Part shown: positions 54,756 through 63,694 of the stretch, in pieces
Layout: each line of letters opens with the position of its first letter
Position numbering within the stretch: position 1 is the first letter of the stretch
Assembly: GCA_035623255.1 (NCBI GenBank)
Contig: DASPTU010000051.1
Coordinates: 23,147-87,146 of the forward strand
Length of the DNA: 64,000 bases
Direction: 5' to 3'
DNA from: JAFAGX01 sp035623255
GTDB taxonomy: Bacteria; Acidobacteriota; Terriglobia; Terriglobales; Acidobacteriaceae
Position numbers and translations under genes: made by a program
The notes under the pieces: model-generated
What the model saw: the letters and a program-made list of their open reading frames with translations, nothing else
Databases searched by the model: none
What the model was told of the DNA's origin: nothing

Positions 54756-55052
54756 AAACGACCCAGAGCCGAATACGCGAAGCGATGTCGCGGCGGCCCG
54801 CCCGGCATCGTTCTAGCGTTTCGCACTAGGGCTGCAATAGCTTACGACGTAGTAAACGATCCCCTCTAAGAGGCAAGACCTCATCCAAGCGCCCTCCAAG
54901 TCTCTTGTCTGTATCCCATAGCAATGGTAAGACTTATGTGTCGGGATATCAGGAGCTGACTTCGGGCCTGCGGTTGGGTAAAACCGAACAAGGCCCTGCA
55001 GTCCGATATATGTCTTTTGGGGCAAGTTCCACGGCGAGACGACGGGTGAAGA

Positions 55053-56831
55053 ATGTCCACGGAAGTAGCATCACTCAAAGCTTCGGTAATTCGAATTCCT
55101 TCCCCTGAGAGTTCCGGGACCCCGGCTGTCCGGCGACTGATCGCGGTCATGCTGTTTGTGAGCATTCTGTTGGGCGTCATTGCAGCGTGGCACGGCGGAA
55201 ATCTGTGGATCAACGATGATGGCGTGTCATACCTGGATCTCGCGGACGCCTGGCTCGCCCGCGACTGGCAGACTGTGGCCAACGGCTATTGGAGTCCTGG
55301 CTACCCATGGTTGCTGGCAATTGGGCTGAGCATTTCCCGGCATCCGGTTTTTTGGGAGCCCGTCGTGGTTCGGGCTGTGAATCTGCTGATGTACCTGGGG
55401 GCGCTATTTGCGTTCCTCTTCTTTTGGCGCGAACTCACCGATTACACCGTCCGCTGCACAAGGCCGATCCGCTGGGAAAACGAATCGCCTGGAGGGGCAT
55501 GGTGGTTCTTCGGATTTGTGCTGTTTCTCTACTGTGCCATCGGGCTGATAAAAGTTTCGAGCGACTGTGCTGATATGTGCGTTGCGGCAGTTGTTTTTGC
55601 TGCAAGCGCGATCCTGATCCGGATTAGAAACGGTGAGCTGAGTCCGGGAACGTTTGTGGCGTTCGGCGCGACGCTCGGCTTGGGATACTTGATGAAAGCC
55701 GTGATGTTGCCTTTGACGCTGGTTTTTGTTGCATCTGCTTTGCTGGCTGCTCCCAACCGTAAAAAGGCGGTGACGGGGCTTGTCCTCACCCTGCTCACAT
55801 TTGGTCTGATATCAGCGCCATGGGTTTTGTTATTGTCGACAGCAAAGCACCGGCTTACGTTTGGCGATTCCGGCAGGTTGAATTATGTATGGTATGCAAA
55901 CTATGGCGCTATAACAGGGCCAGCGCGAACAAGCTACTTTTTTCCCTGGAGGGGATCGCCGGGAGGGGGAGCGCCGGTACATCCCATGCGACAGCTTCTC
56001 TCCTCCCCTGAAGTTGATGAGTTTAAGGCGCCTTTCAGGGCGAGTTATCCACCGTGGAACGACCCCTCATACTGGTACGAGGGTGTGAAAGTACGGTTCG
56101 ATCTCAGGCAACAACTTCAACCGCTGAAGCGCTCGATGGCAACATATCTCAGCTTTGTAGAAGATCAGGCTGCCCTGGTGGTGGCCGCACTCTTCCTTAT
56201 TATTCTGGCTGGCGTGTCAGGGGTGACAACCGCGCTGAAACAAGGTACCTACCTTGTTCTTCCTGCTCTGGCGGCATTTGGACTATTTGCACTGATCCTG
56301 GTGGCAGACAGATACATAGGTCCGTTCGTTCTTCTTTTTTGGGCGGCAGTTTTTTCGGAGCTCTACGTCGTCAACCGTGAACTGAAGCCACGCATCCTGT
56401 CAGCGTTGTTCCTCGCAGCGGCCCTCGCTTTATCACTGCCAGTGATCAAGTCGTCTTCACAGGACGTCATGAAAACGGTTCAAGGTTTCCGGGCGCACGA
56501 ACTGTTCAGTCATGAGGATGCCGACGTAGCAGATTCGCTCGGCAAGCTTGGACTTCGTCCGGGCGACAGGATCGGATACATTCAGTCGCCGGGCGATGCG
56601 CTGAATAAATATTGGGCGAGATTGGCGAAGGTCACAATTATCGCTGATATGCCTTCGCGAGATGTGGAAGAATTCTGGAATGCTGACCCAGCGACCAAAG
56701 ATAAAGTGGTAGCCGCGTTCAAAGAAGCCGGCGCTCGCGTTATTGTGGCGTATAACGTGCCCCCCGCGGCCCAAAACGGGTGGCAGCGAGTACAAAGATC
56801 GGATTACTACGTTTTACCTTGCCCAAAATGA
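55053..56831 (+). CDS. Multi-pass membrane protein, GT-C glycosyltransferase-like
   Basis: The protein has 592 residues. After a soluble N-terminus of about 30 residues there are roughly ten to eleven membrane helices (LIAVMLFVSILLGVIAAW, LGALFAFLFFW, FGFVLFLYCAIGLI, AVVFAASAILI, VMLPLTLVFVASALLA, AALFLIILAGVSGV and others). The first external loop carries INDDGVSYLDLADAW, an acidic motif in the place of the catalytic Asp/Glu of GT-C enzymes such as ArnT/PMT, so a lipid-linked sugar transfer role is likely. The C-terminal part is soluble (GYIQSPGDALNKYWARLAK). First gene of a four-gene operon with overlapping starts. Confidence 0.7.
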   Translation: MSTEVASLKASVIRIPSPESSGTPAVRRLIAVMLFVSILLGVIAAWHGGNLWINDDGVSYLDLADAWLARDWQTVANGYWSPGYPWLLAIGLSISRHPVFWEPVVVRAVNLLMYLGALFAFLFFWRELTDYTVRCTRPIRWENESPGGAWWFFGFVLFLYCAIGLIKVSSDCADMCVAAVVFAASAILIRIRNGELSPGTFVAFGATLGLGYLMKAVMLPLTLVFVASALLAAPNRKKAVTGLVLTLLTFGLISAPWVLLLSTAKHRLTFGDSGRLNYVWYANYGAITGPARTSYFFPWRGSPGGGAPVHPMRQLLSSPEVDEFKAPFRASYPPWNDPSYWYEGVKVRFDLRQQLQPLKRSMATYLSFVEDQAALVVAALFLIILAGVSGVTTALKQGTYLVLPALAAFGLFALILVADRYIGPFVLLFWAAVFSELYVVNRELKPRILSALFLAAALALSLPVIKSSSQDVMKTVQGFRAHELFSHEDADVADSLGKLGLRPGDRIGYIQSPGDALNKYWARLAKVTIIADMPSRDVEEFWNADPATKDKVVAAFKEAGARVIVAYNVPPAAQNGWQRVQRSDYYVLPCPK

Positions 56832-57877
56832 ATTTTCATGCACAACGGAACGTTGAGGCCTCTACGTGGAGGGAGTTAGCCGCGCTTTTTCCAGTTAATC
56901 CCTTTCACACTGCCAGCTATGTCCAGGCAATGAAGGATCTCGGGCAGGAGCCCTGGTTCCTCTCCATATGCGAAGGGCAAAAGCTGATCACGGGCTGCGC
57001 GGCATTCATCTCGGTAGGCAGAATCCACCGCTCCCTTTGCATCAAATCCCTCCCTGATCTCCCGGACCCGGCTGTGTTCTGGGAGGGGGTGTTACGGTTG
57101 GCGCGAGAGTCACGTATTTCGGTGCTCGATGCAAATACAGTAGCCTCGACATCGGCTTCCATTCCGCAGTTAGCAGGTGAATATAGACGGATTGATCGAT
57201 GGGAGTATGTGCTTGATCTGCAGAATGGCGATCTTATGGCGAAAATGCATACCGGTCATCGGCGGAAGATACGTAAGGCGGAAAAGCAGCAACTGGTTTT
57301 CCGAGTCGCTGAAGGCGATGAGGCATGCAAGGTACACGGGCAGCTGATTGCATCCTCGATGGAGCGGCGTCAAAATCGCGGCGAGGGTGTATCAACCAAC
57401 ATAGAGACCAACACATTACGCACCTTGCTTCAAAGGAAAGCCGCCCTGATGTTTGAAGCGATTGGCAACGACCGGGTCCAGTCGTCGCTAGCCGTGCTGC
57501 GTGCAGAACGCGGGGCCTACCTGCAATCAACCGGAACAAGCCCCGAGGGGATGGAAACCGGCGCGAGCCATTTCCTGCAACACAGCTGTGCCAGACTGTT
57601 TCAGGAACAAGGGCTCGCAGTCTATAATCTCGGCGGAAGCTACGAACCCGATTCAGGGCTGGCCAGGTTTAAACTCGGTTTCGGGACTCGAGCGATCCAG
57701 CTGCAAGCGGTAGAGGCTTTTGTTGGACATGGAGTCCGCACTTACGTCGGGCGACTGGTGCGGTTCCTTAAGCAACGTTCAGCCGCCACAAGTCACGTCG
57801 GCCCAGATGCAAATGCCGTCCAGACAACCTCATCTGCAAACGATGAGTCGGCTTCGCATACACAAGGTTTGCACTGA
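56828..57877 (+). CDS. FemAB/GNAT-like acyltransferase
   Basis: The 349-residue protein starts at an ATG overlapping the previous stop (ATGA). The layout is of the FemAB-like/BioF2-like GNAT type: FPVNPFHTASYVQAMKDLG at the N-terminus, then LQNGDLMAKMHTGHRRKIRKAEK (shorter core MHTGHRRKIRKAEK) as the usual mid-protein helix, and QSTGTSPEGMETGASHFLQ with VYNLGGSYEPDSGLARFKLGF near the C-terminus. Relatives occur in exopolysaccharide and PEP-CTERM clusters and modify cell-envelope sugars or peptides. It sits between a GT-C-like protein and an ATP-grasp enzyme, consistent with building an envelope polymer. Confidence 0.78.
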   Translation: MNFHAQRNVEASTWRELAALFPVNPFHTASYVQAMKDLGQEPWFLSICEGQKLITGCAAFISVGRIHRSLCIKSLPDLPDPAVFWEGVLRLARESRISVLDANTVASTSASIPQLAGEYRRIDRWEYVLDLQNGDLMAKMHTGHRRKIRKAEKQQLVFRVAEGDEACKVHGQLIASSMERRQNRGEGVSTNIETNTLRTLLQRKAALMFEAIGNDRVQSSLAVLRAERGAYLQSTGTSPEGMETGASHFLQHSCARLFQEQGLAVYNLGGSYEPDSGLARFKLGFGTRAIQLQAVEAFVGHGVRTYVGRLVRFLKQRSAATSHVGPDANAVQTTSSANDESASHTQGLH

Positions 57878-59700
57878 TGAAGGCAACTCTGGTACTTGGG
57901 TCGGAACCGCGCATCTCTCTCACAATCGCGCGCTCGCTTGCGCGTAACGGCATTCCCGTCGTGGTTGCCGCTTTAATGCCTGAGGAAGCGACGTTAAGGT
58001 CCAAAGCCGTAACTCGATTTGCCCGATTGCCCCGAGTCGCAAGTGGAGAGTTTGGGCCTGCGCTTGTGGATTTGATCAGAACCAACAACATTGACACCGT
58101 GATGCCGGCGAGCGACACCGCACTTGCTGCGATTGCGCTTTACCACGATGAATTGCGGATGGAAGCACATTTGTGCTGCCCTTCTCCAGTTGTGATCGAT
58201 CGTGTTTTGCAGAAAGAAAAAACGCTTGCGGCTGCCAACAAATGCGGCGTGCCCGTGCCCTCCACGTTCCTCATTCCGGATCGTGAGCACTTTGACGCCC
58301 TGCGAGATACGCTTCGCTTTCCAGTGATCGGGAAGAGTCGATCCAAAGGCAGCAACGGGCGAGGATTCAAGATCCGCCATTTCGGTACGAGGGAAGAACT
58401 GGCAACCTTGGTCGACCAGGAACCTGATGTGGCTGCCCGCTGTCTCTTTCAGGAATATTGTTACGGCGACGGCGTCGGGGTCGAGGTCCTGATGCACGCT
58501 GGGGACCCTTTAGCCGTGTTCCAGCACCGCCGGATAAAGGAATCAGCAACTGGTGTAAGCGTCGTGGCCATTGCTGAGCCAGTGGATCCCCAATTGAGGG
58601 CATGGGCCATTTCTCTGCTGCGGCAACTGGGTCTCGAAGGGATAGCCATGGTCGAATTCAGAAACGACCTGAGCACCGGACGCACTGTGCTGATGGAGGT
58701 TAACGGCCGTTACTGGGGGTCAATATCGCTCTCCTTGTATGCAGGCTTGAACTTCCCGATGTATGAGTGGCAGCTCGCACACGGAGAAACGCCCAAAGTG
58801 CCGGACAGCTATCGCACGGGCATTCGCGTCCGATGGTTAGCCGGTGACTTGTCTCGCATGCGACGATTGCGGCAAATGCGAAATCAGCTGGGGACGAAGG
58901 CCCTCCTGCGCGAAACCGCACAATTCCTGTACAACTTTCGCCCGTCAGTCCGGGGGATGGTCTTTAGATGGAGTGATCCCTGGCCGGCCGTAATGGAGAT
59001 TGCAGGTACGACGAGGGTAATTTCCGGGCACGCAGCCAAGGGAGTGCTTGGGCGATTGTTTGGCGATAAATTTCTCGACCGGTTTTCGGCATGGCGCGCT
59101 TTAGGTCCGCGAGTTGGCAGACAATCATTGAAGCTGAGGATCGGCCGGGCACTCAAATCGAGGCGGGAGCCGTTAAACGAAACTCTGTCGCGTGCGCAAT
59201 CGGTATTGTTCGTGTGCTACGGCAATATTATTCGCAGTCCTATGGCAGCCGCCCTTTTGAGTCATCAGCTGGAGCAGCAACCGGGCCAGTCTATTCAAGT
59301 TAAATCCGCCGGGATGAAAAAACTGGTGGAGGCGAAAGCGGATCGCAGGGCGATCATAGTCGCCGAGGAGTTTGGGATCGATTTGGAAACCCACCGGCCG
59401 GCAACTGTGACCCGGGAACTCGTGGAGAATGCTGACGCAATTTTCGTCATGGACTATCTCATCGAAGCCATGCTGGTCAGCGAGCATCCCTCGGCGCACA
59501 AGAAGATATTTCTTCTGGGCGAAGTAGCGCCGGTCAATTCAAGGAAAACTGTAGAGGTAAAGGATCCTTACACCGGGGGGATTGAAGAAATTCGGAACTG
59601 CTATCGGGAGATTTTGCAATTAACCGACCTGTTGGTAAATAGCTTCGCCGGCACCGCGCAGTACAACGTGGAGTCCGTGGCAGGCTCTCGGATGAACTAG
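57877..59700 (+). CDS. ATP-grasp ligase fused to low-molecular-weight tyrosine phosphatase
   Basis: The protein has 607 residues, starting one base into the previous stop (TGATG). Residues 1-400 form a CarB-like ATP-grasp ligase: pre-ATP-grasp start ATLVLGSEPRISLTIARSL, MPASDTALAAIA, FPVIGKSRSKGSNGRGF and the metal-binding VLMEVNGRYWGSISLSL. Residues 440-585 are a low-molecular-weight protein tyrosine phosphatase with C-x5-R at Cys447-Arg453 (FVCYGNIIRSPMAA) and the general acid Asp563 in VKDPYTGG. Both active sites look intact. In capsule and exopolysaccharide clusters such phosphatases control BY-kinases; here ligase and phosphatase are one chain. The ligase substrate is unknown. Confidence 0.88.
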   Translation: MKATLVLGSEPRISLTIARSLARNGIPVVVAALMPEEATLRSKAVTRFARLPRVASGEFGPALVDLIRTNNIDTVMPASDTALAAIALYHDELRMEAHLCCPSPVVIDRVLQKEKTLAAANKCGVPVPSTFLIPDREHFDALRDTLRFPVIGKSRSKGSNGRGFKIRHFGTREELATLVDQEPDVAARCLFQEYCYGDGVGVEVLMHAGDPLAVFQHRRIKESATGVSVVAIAEPVDPQLRAWAISLLRQLGLEGIAMVEFRNDLSTGRTVLMEVNGRYWGSISLSLYAGLNFPMYEWQLAHGETPKVPDSYRTGIRVRWLAGDLSRMRRLRQMRNQLGTKALLRETAQFLYNFRPSVRGMVFRWSDPWPAVMEIAGTTRVISGHAAKGVLGRLFGDKFLDRFSAWRALGPRVGRQSLKLRIGRALKSRREPLNETLSRAQSVLFVCYGNIIRSPMAAALLSHQLEQQPGQSIQVKSAGMKKLVEAKADRRAIIVAEEFGIDLETHRPATVTRELVENADAIFVMDYLIEAMLVSEHPSAHKKIFLLGEVAPVNSRKTVEVKDPYTGGIEEIRNCYREILQLTDLLVNSFAGTAQYNVESVAGSRMN

Positions 59701-59756
59701 GTCTGCCCTTATAAGCGTTTCGGATGATGGGCTAGCCGCAGTTGAAGGTATCAACA

Positions 59757-60977
59757 ATGAAGCTGGTCTCGCTGGGAAGATCGGTTGCCGGAGCTTGCGT
59801 CCGTTCAGTAGTTCACGGATGGGAGCGGGCAACGTTGTCCAGTCGCTACACGGGTCTCCACAACAATGTTGATATCGACACTCACTTACATGAGGCGATT
59901 GCATGGTTGAAGCGGGGGCAAGACTTCGGAGAGGATCGCGGGGTCTCATACGGCACGCGCTTCGGCGAGGGATTTCAGGCAAGCTATCCAGAGACAACCG
60001 GCTACATCATCTGCACATTCGTTGAGCTGGCGGAGATTCACGGCGACTCCGAGTACTTAGATCGCGCCATCGAGATGGGGCTGTGGGAAGTTGCTGTGCA
60101 GATGGACTGTGGCGCTGTCATGGGAGGACGAGTCAACAAGAATCCTACTCCAGCCGTTTTCAACACAGGTCAAGTCCTGCTCGGCTGGGCCTCGCTTTAT
60201 GAAGCGACCGGCGACCCGCGATTTGCCGCGGCGGGAGAACGCGCGAGCGCGTGGCTCATGTCGATTCAGGAACCCAATGGGCATTGGGTCCGAGGCAATT
60301 CAGATTATGCCAACAAAGGGGCCACCACGTACAACGTCAAGGCGGCGTGGGGTCTGGCGAAAATGGGTCAGGTCACCGGCAACGAGGAAGCGGTACGGGC
60401 GGCGATCCGCAATGCCGAATACACAATCGCTCAACAAGCCCCAAACGGATGGTTTGCGAACTGTTGCCTGTCCGACCCGCTCAAGCCCCTTCTGCACACG
60501 ATTGCTTATACGATGCAAGGGTTATTGGGGATAGGGGAACTCTGCGCCCGGCAAGACTTCGTAGACTCCGCGAAACGCACAGCCGATCAATTGCTCAAGT
60601 CGATCGACCGCGAGGGTTTTCTGCCGGGCAGGTTCGACAGTTCGATGAAGGGAACTGTCGGATGGAGCTGTCTGACGGGAACTGCGCAAACGTCAATTGT
60701 GTGGTCCAGACTTTTTGAACTAACCGGTAAGGAGGAATACCGCGAAGCGGCCCACAAGGCTAACAAATATCTGATGCGCCGGCATGACATCACGAGTTCT
60801 GACCCTGCGATTCGCGGTGGACTGGCAGGCTCGTGGCCCGTATGGGCCGACTATGCTCCATTCATGATCATTAACTGGGCCACAAAATTTTTTGTCGATG
60901 CACTACTCTCTGAACATCTCACCAATACAAAAGCCACCGGTGTAACGCGAGTATCTCAGTCGCGGGGCGTGTCGTAA
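59757..60977 (+). CDS. Alpha/alpha-barrel protein of the glycoside-hydrolase/lyase type
   Basis: 406 residues from the ATG at 59757, which has GAAGG 8-9 bases upstream; a TTG at 59742 is less likely. It consists of paired helices typical of (alpha/alpha)6 barrels: EAIAWLKRGQDFGEDRG, YPETTGYIICTFVELAE, NTGQVLLGWASLYEATGD, YNVKAAWGLAKMGQVTGN and LTGTAQTSIVWSRLFELTG. Aromatic and acidic residues line the repeats, as in unsaturated glucuronyl hydrolases and related enzymes. No clear catalytic pair can be named. It is the last gene of the envelope operon and could trim or modify the polymer. A hairpin with a T-rich stretch follows. Confidence 0.7.
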   Translation: MKLVSLGRSVAGACVRSVVHGWERATLSSRYTGLHNNVDIDTHLHEAIAWLKRGQDFGEDRGVSYGTRFGEGFQASYPETTGYIICTFVELAEIHGDSEYLDRAIEMGLWEVAVQMDCGAVMGGRVNKNPTPAVFNTGQVLLGWASLYEATGDPRFAAAGERASAWLMSIQEPNGHWVRGNSDYANKGATTYNVKAAWGLAKMGQVTGNEEAVRAAIRNAEYTIAQQAPNGWFANCCLSDPLKPLLHTIAYTMQGLLGIGELCARQDFVDSAKRTADQLLKSIDREGFLPGRFDSSMKGTVGWSCLTGTAQTSIVWSRLFELTGKEEYREAAHKANKYLMRRHDITSSDPAIRGGLAGSWPVWADYAPFMIINWATKFFVDALLSEHLTNTKATGVTRVSQSRGVS

Positions 60978-60993
60978 CTCAAAATGACGGGCA

Positions 60994-61015
60994 CCGGGAA
61001 CTCTGCAATTCCCGG
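60994..61015 (+). terminator. Hairpin terminator of the envelope operon
   Basis: CCGGGAA (60994-61000) and TTCCCGG (61009-61015) form a perfect stem with an 8-base loop 16 bases after the stop at 60977. A T-rich stretch (CTTTTGTTTTTC) begins about 17 bases later, so termination is plausible though not classical. Confidence 0.5.
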
Positions 61016-61190
61016 CGTCAGATTACTTCATGCTTTTGTTTTTCATAACTTCTCCTTGAATGGTTTGCCGGGACCTGTTGATCGGCCCTCACTGGTAAGC
61101 GCGGCGAATATCTGGAAAAAGAGAAAAAAACCCACATGGAGCGGCCTCTTAAAGCGTTTTGGCTGCCGAGGGGTGGCCGACACGATTGCT

Positions 61191-61640
61191 TTAAAACTGC
61201 GAATCGCGATAGGCGAAACGGGCGTGTGCCTGGATTTGATAAGCGAGGGGGATCCACCACAATTTTCGGATGACCCTGTCCCCGGGCAACCACTCATGGG
61301 GCTTTTTCATTTCATAGGCGACGAGACTTTCGGCTCCGAAGAAGCCAATATTCTCCCCGATCATTCGCGCAGTGCTTGGATTCTTGCCAAACCAGGGATC
61401 GTCTTCCTGCACCGTGTAGAGGTAACCGTGGTGAATGCAGGCGTACGCAGGAATGCACGGCACCCAATGATGCTTTCCAAGACGTGCCGCGGTTTCTGCG
61501 AAATCCGCTGACTTGGCTGCAGCCTCTATCGACAACAACGTCATGAACGGTTTGTCTGCGACCCTGGATGGAGTGTCCGGCAGTTCATCTGCGTTTGCTG
61601 CCAAAACAAGAAGGAAAACCAGCGCGATCCGACCTGCCAT
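61191..61640 (-). CDS. Secreted protein of unknown function
   Basis: The protein has 149 residues from the ATG at 61640. The N-terminus is a signal peptide (MAGRIALVFLLVLAANA). The mature part has HHWVPCIPAYACIHHGYLY with Cys and His residues, WFGKNPSTARMIGENIGFF and MKKPHEWLPGDRVIRKLWW, but no domain I recognise. In-frame starts further upstream (61670, 61715) lack a ribosome-binding site. The Cys/His cluster might bind a metal. It is divergent from the ribosomal protein S1 gene, 177 bases away. Confidence 0.6.
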   Translation of the reverse strand: MAGRIALVFLLVLAANADELPDTPSRVADKPFMTLLSIEAAAKSADFAETAARLGKHHWVPCIPAYACIHHGYLYTVQEDDPWFGKNPSTARMIGENIGFFGAESLVAYEMKKPHEWLPGDRVIRKLWWIPLAYQIQAHARFAYRDSQF

Positions 61641-61817
61641 TTCACCCGAGTGCCTGGGAGCCTCGAACATGAGGGCGCAAAGTTTAGCGCGATCCTGGGA
61701 TCGCCACAAGGTCAAAAGCGAGAAAAAACACGCATTTTGCCCCGGGGGCAGCCACTGCGGTCATCTCTCCCGATGGTATTCTTGGAACATCAATCCTTAA
61801 TTAGGTCGTTACTCAGA

Positions 61818-63509
61818 ATGCCCAACCCCAAGTTGCAAGAATCTGCAGATAATACCGATGTAAATGAGAATTTCGGTGACATCCTTTCTCAATTCGAGCG
61901 CAACCGCGTCACCGAACGTGCAGAAGGCACCCGCCAGGGAACGGTCGTTTCGGTTTTGACTGACTCCGTCGTGCTCGACATCGGATTCAAAACAGAAGGC
62001 GTCCTGCCACTTTCAGAGTTAGAGAAAGATCGTGAGACAGTAAAACCGGGTGACAGGCTGCAGGTCACGATCAAGGGGCGCGATCCCCAGGGATATTACC
62101 AGCTGACGCGCAGCAAGGCTGCTCGGCCAAAGGACTGGGCAGCGTTGGAGCGGGCGTTCGCGCAGAAGTCGACGATTGTCGGAACCGTAACGGGCGTCGT
62201 AAAGGGTGGGCTAAGCGTGGACGTCGGGGTGCGCGCATTTATGCCAGCCTCACGCACCGGCGCGCGCGATGCCGCCGAGTTGGAAAAGCTGGTCGAGCAG
62301 GAGATCCGGTGCCGCATTACCAAGCTCGATGCGGCGGATGAAGATGTCGTTGTTGATCGTCGAATTGTGTTGGAGGAAGAAACCCTGGCAGAGAAGGCCC
62401 GGCGCTACGCCGAACTAAAGGAAGGAGAGATCGTGACGGGCACGGTGCGCAACCTGACCGATTACGGCGCCTTCATCGATATAGGTGGAGTGGACGCGTT
62501 GTTGCATGTCGGCGATATCTCCTGGAGTCGCGTCAATTCGCCTGCCGATGCGCTCGCGTTGGGCCAAGAGATCGAAGTCAAGGTTCTCAGCGTTGACCCG
62601 GACAAGCGCCGTATCGCTGTAGGCATGAAGCAACTGCAGCCGCATCCGTGGGACTCGGTCGAGGGCAAGTACAAAATTGGCGAGCGAGTGCGGGGGTCGG
62701 TAACTCGGGTGACTGACTTCGGCGCCTTTGCTGAACTCGAGCCCGGAGTTGAAGGTCTCATTCATGTTTCCGAAATGTCGTGGGTAAAGAAAGTGAGGAA
62801 GCCAAGCGATTTGCTCAAGGCTGGCGACAATGTAGAAGCGGTGATCCTCGGCATCAATGCTGGCGAGCGGCGCATGTCGCTGGGATTAAAACAGGCGCTC
62901 GGTGATCCGTGGGCTGACGTTTCGCGAAAGTTCCCCGTGGGTTCGGTCGTCGAAGGCCCGATCGTCAGCATCGCCAAGTTTGGAGCATTCGTGCAGGTGG
63001 TCGAAGGCGTGGACGGTTTGATTCATGTCAGCGATATTAGTGCGGAGAAACACATCAATCATCCGCAGGATGTTTTCAAGCTCGGCCAGATCGTGAGAGC
63101 GCAGGTGCTGGAAGTTGATATTGAGAAACGCAGACTGAAACTCGGCATAAAGCAGTTGGCACCGACGAGCATCGATGAGTACCTGTCTGAGCACAAGCCG
63201 GGCGATGTGGTAAGCGGACGGGTCATAGACGTTTCCGGCGGATCGGCACAGGTGGAGTTGGGCGAAGGGATTTACGCGTCGTGCGTAATTTCGCCGAAAC
63301 GATTCAAGCCGGAAAACGAGGGTGGCAAGCATCCAGTTCCAGCGCCGGATTTGGCGTCGCTGAGTTCGATGCTCCAGGCGCGTTGGAAGGGCGGTGGTGC
63401 GCGTACCGAATCTTCGCATCCGGAGCAGGTCCAAGCCGGACAGGTTCGCAGTTTTCGAATCATCAAACTGGACACGGGGGCGAAAAAGATTGAGATTGAA
63501 CCGGCGTAG
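61818..63509 (+). CDS. rpsA: 30S ribosomal protein S1
   Basis: The protein has 563 residues from the ATG at 61818; the frame is open back to 61650, but the upstream part has no S1 similarity. Six S1/OB-fold units are seen in order: GTVVSVLTDSVVLDIG, GTVTGVVKGGLSVDVG, GTVRNLTDYGAFIDIG, GSVTRVTDFGAFAELE, GPIVSIAKFGAFVQVV and GRVIDVSGGSAQVELG. This is the usual architecture of a full-length S1 that binds mRNA upstream of the start codon. Cytosolic and normally essential. It stands alone, followed by tRNA-Arg. Confidence 0.93.
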   Translation: MPNPKLQESADNTDVNENFGDILSQFERNRVTERAEGTRQGTVVSVLTDSVVLDIGFKTEGVLPLSELEKDRETVKPGDRLQVTIKGRDPQGYYQLTRSKAARPKDWAALERAFAQKSTIVGTVTGVVKGGLSVDVGVRAFMPASRTGARDAAELEKLVEQEIRCRITKLDAADEDVVVDRRIVLEEETLAEKARRYAELKEGEIVTGTVRNLTDYGAFIDIGGVDALLHVGDISWSRVNSPADALALGQEIEVKVLSVDPDKRRIAVGMKQLQPHPWDSVEGKYKIGERVRGSVTRVTDFGAFAELEPGVEGLIHVSEMSWVKKVRKPSDLLKAGDNVEAVILGINAGERRMSLGLKQALGDPWADVSRKFPVGSVVEGPIVSIAKFGAFVQVVEGVDGLIHVSDISAEKHINHPQDVFKLGQIVRAQVLEVDIEKRRLKLGIKQLAPTSIDEYLSEHKPGDVVSGRVIDVSGGSAQVELGEGIYASCVISPKRFKPENEGGKHPVPAPDLASLSSMLQARWKGGGARTESSHPEQVQAGQVRSFRIIKLDTGAKKIEIEPA

Positions 63510-63591
63510 TGGGTTCACCGCCGGCCAGTGCCTTAGCGTGGATGCTGAGGTTGACGCAGACCGTGGCCACATTACAATCGAATTAGTACTC

Positions 63592-63668
63592 GGGCGCGTA
63601 GCTCAAACGGATAGAGCATCGGATTTCTAATCCGAGGGTTGCAGGTTCGATTCCTGCCGCGCCTACCA
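63592..63668 (+). tRNA. tRNA-Arg (anticodon UCU)
   Basis: The 77 bases include an encoded CCA. The acceptor stem GGGCGCG/CGCGCCT has a G-U first pair, the anticodon loop TTTCTAA shows TCT, and the T arm is GCAGG-TTCGATT-CCTGC. A tyrosine recombinase gene begins right downstream, so the 3' end is a probable attachment site. Confidence 0.95.
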
Positions 63669-63694
63669 CTCCTAACGCCCTGAGTGACCATAAC

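Noticed and set aside
60984..61511. Plus-strand frame opposite the secreted hypothetical protein
   Set aside because: It starts inside the terminator hairpin and lacks a ribosome-binding site, while the opposite strand has a clear signal peptide.
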